From: Dendrocalamus latiflorus
Lineage: Eukaryota > Streptophyta > Magnoliopsida > Poales > Poaceae
NCBI GenBank assembly: GCA_017311315.1
Contig: CM029634.1
Coordinates: 23,922,391-23,986,390, forward strand
DNA length: 64,000 nt
Direction: 5' to 3'
Position numbers and translations under genes: made by a program. Each line of letters begins with the position of its first letter. The stretch's first letter is position 1. Positions 62,754 to 64,000 of the stretch are shown here, piece by piece. The notes below the pieces were generated by a model. The model saw only the letters and a program-made list of their open reading frames with translations, searched no databases and had not been told where the DNA came from.

Positions 62754-64000
62754 ATATATACTATCCATTTGACCTCATGAATGTACATACAATATTCATA
62801 ACATGGTATTAGAACTAAAAGGTCCTGAGTTAAGACCCGGGCAATTAAAAAATAATTGTAGCCCACTTCTATTCCACGTCTTAGACTTAAGAAATCCTAC
62901 ATATAAGAAGTTTTAAAGTATAAGTGAATTGTCCTTAAGAATGTCAGTCCTATAGAATATCTCTACTCTCGAGCCCCTCCGTATACTCACCTTCGTGTTT
63001 TCGACTACACCTGTTTTGTCCTGTTGCAGCGTCATGAGCGCATCAAACTATCAGCTCAATCAGTTGAGTATGTGTTTCTTGGTTACAGTTTTGAACATAA
63101 GGGTTATCGCTGCTACGATCTTTCTATTCGACGGACCAGGATCTCACGAGATGTTGTTTTTGACAAATCTCGACCTTTCTTCTATCGAAATTTGGGTTTT
63201 TGTCCTATTCCACCGATGATACGATCTCATGGTTGTCTTTTTCTGACTCTTCACCCATTTCTCCACTATCACAGCCTTCCCTTGGTCTGTCTCCAATGGT
63301 TCCTTCTGTACCCACCTCTGCTACCTCCTGCAACACCACTATCCCGTTACTTTGGGGTTCACTACTCCAGACGTTCTCGTCCTTCATTAGCATACTCTCC
63401 TGGTATCTTGCCAACACCATAATTTGATCTTTCTAATGATGCTCCTCGTTACGCCCTCCGTGACCGGACATCCCTTTGGCCCCCTAATCGTCTTGGTTTT
63501 GCTCTGTCACTAAACCTAGTTCTTACCATGAGGCTGATCCTCATTCTGAGTGGCAACCCGTTATGGCAGAGGAGCTTGATGCTCTTCGACGTACAGAGAC
63601 TTGGGATATTACCAACACTTGTGTATGCTCGCCCTATTATGTGCAAATGGGTGTACAAGATTAAGATCCGGTCTGATGGTACTATCGAGCACTACAAGGC
63701 TCGTCTTGTGGCTCGTGGCTTCTAGTAGGAGTATGGTCGTGACTACTATGAGACTTTTACCCCTATTGCCCATATGACCACTATTCGCACTCTTGTTGCA
63801 GTTGCTTCGATTGGGCAGTGGTCTACCTCTTAGCTGGATGTTAAGAATGTCTTTCTTAATAGTGTTCTGGATGAGGATATCTACATGAAGCCACCACCTG
63901 GGTATTTTGTTCTAGATGGGCACGTCTGTCGTCGGGCTCTTTATGGCCTCAAACAGGCTCCTCGTGCCTGGTTTGCACATTTTACCTCAATGATTACCAC
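62754..64000 (+). pseudogene. Decayed Copia element, LTR end plus integrase/RT remnants, running off the window
   Basis: An LTR end (ACAATATTCATAACA, ending 62803) is followed by a primer-binding-site-like TGGTATTAGAAC. After about 150 bases the integrase C-terminal region is read: HERIKLSAQSVEYVFLGYSF, RRTRISRDVVFDKSRPF. Next comes reverse transcriptase: MCKWVYKIKIRSDGTIEHYK, ARLVARGF, a stop, YETFTPIAHMTTIRTLVAVA, MKPPPGYF and RALYGLKQAPRAWFAHF. Gag, protease and most of integrase are deleted, and several stops and frame changes are present. The sequence continues past 64000. Confidence 0.85.

Overview
The window is nuclear DNA from a grass (Poaceae, probably panicoid). The basis is GC-rich first exons beside AT-rich introns, GT-AG introns, dense grass-type transposons (Tourist/PIF-Harbinger, hAT and Mutator elements with gene fragments, Helitrons, Copia elements primed by initiator tRNA-Met) and grass-like protein sequences. 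The species cannot be named from the sequence alone. No rRNA, tRNA, CRISPR array or bacterial-type operon was seen.

Layout. 1-8 kb: a complete solo LTR (196-2993, 5-bp target duplication), a Mutator element with gene-like cargo (3151-4198, 9-bp duplication), and copies of a dispersed repeat carrying nested MITEs. 8-13.6 kb: a decayed autonomous-type Mutator element whose transposase has lost catalytic and zinc-binding residues. 13.6-19.5 kb: a PMP22-like peroxisomal membrane protein pseudogene with a small Copia-type TRIM inside its last exon, lying downstream of a duplicated, nonsense-mutated first exon of SDA1. 19.5-29 kb: Helitron-like, PIF/Harbinger and hAT elements and a decayed gag gene.

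29.3-36.6 kb: a six-exon anthocyanidin-reductase-like gene (minus strand) whose first intron holds a nearly complete 4.9-kb Copia element; exon 3 has a frameshifting deletion, so the gene looks non-functional as read. 38-44.3 kb: the one clearly intact gene, a 15-exon SDA1 homologue (836 codons, minus strand) needed for 60S ribosomal subunit biogenesis. Upstream is a purine-rich minisatellite.

45-58.5 kb: a mosaic of transposons and gene remnants: the last two exons of an auxin response factor, a histone H3 piece inside a PIF/Harbinger-like element, partial frataxin, and one exon of an ER M28 metallopeptidase. 58.5-62.75 kb: a Helitron with intron-containing fragments of at least four unrelated genes (JmjN demethylase, dynamin-related protein 2, TFIIE-alpha, ubiquitin-activating enzyme E1), all on the plus strand. 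The window ends in a decayed Copia element.

The genes here do not form a pathway. The main theme is transposon-driven capture and duplication of gene fragments around one conserved housekeeping gene. I found no previously undescribed molecular system; the best candidates for follow-up are the multi-gene Helitron, the disrupted anthocyanidin reductase and the SDA1-PMP22 fragment junction.
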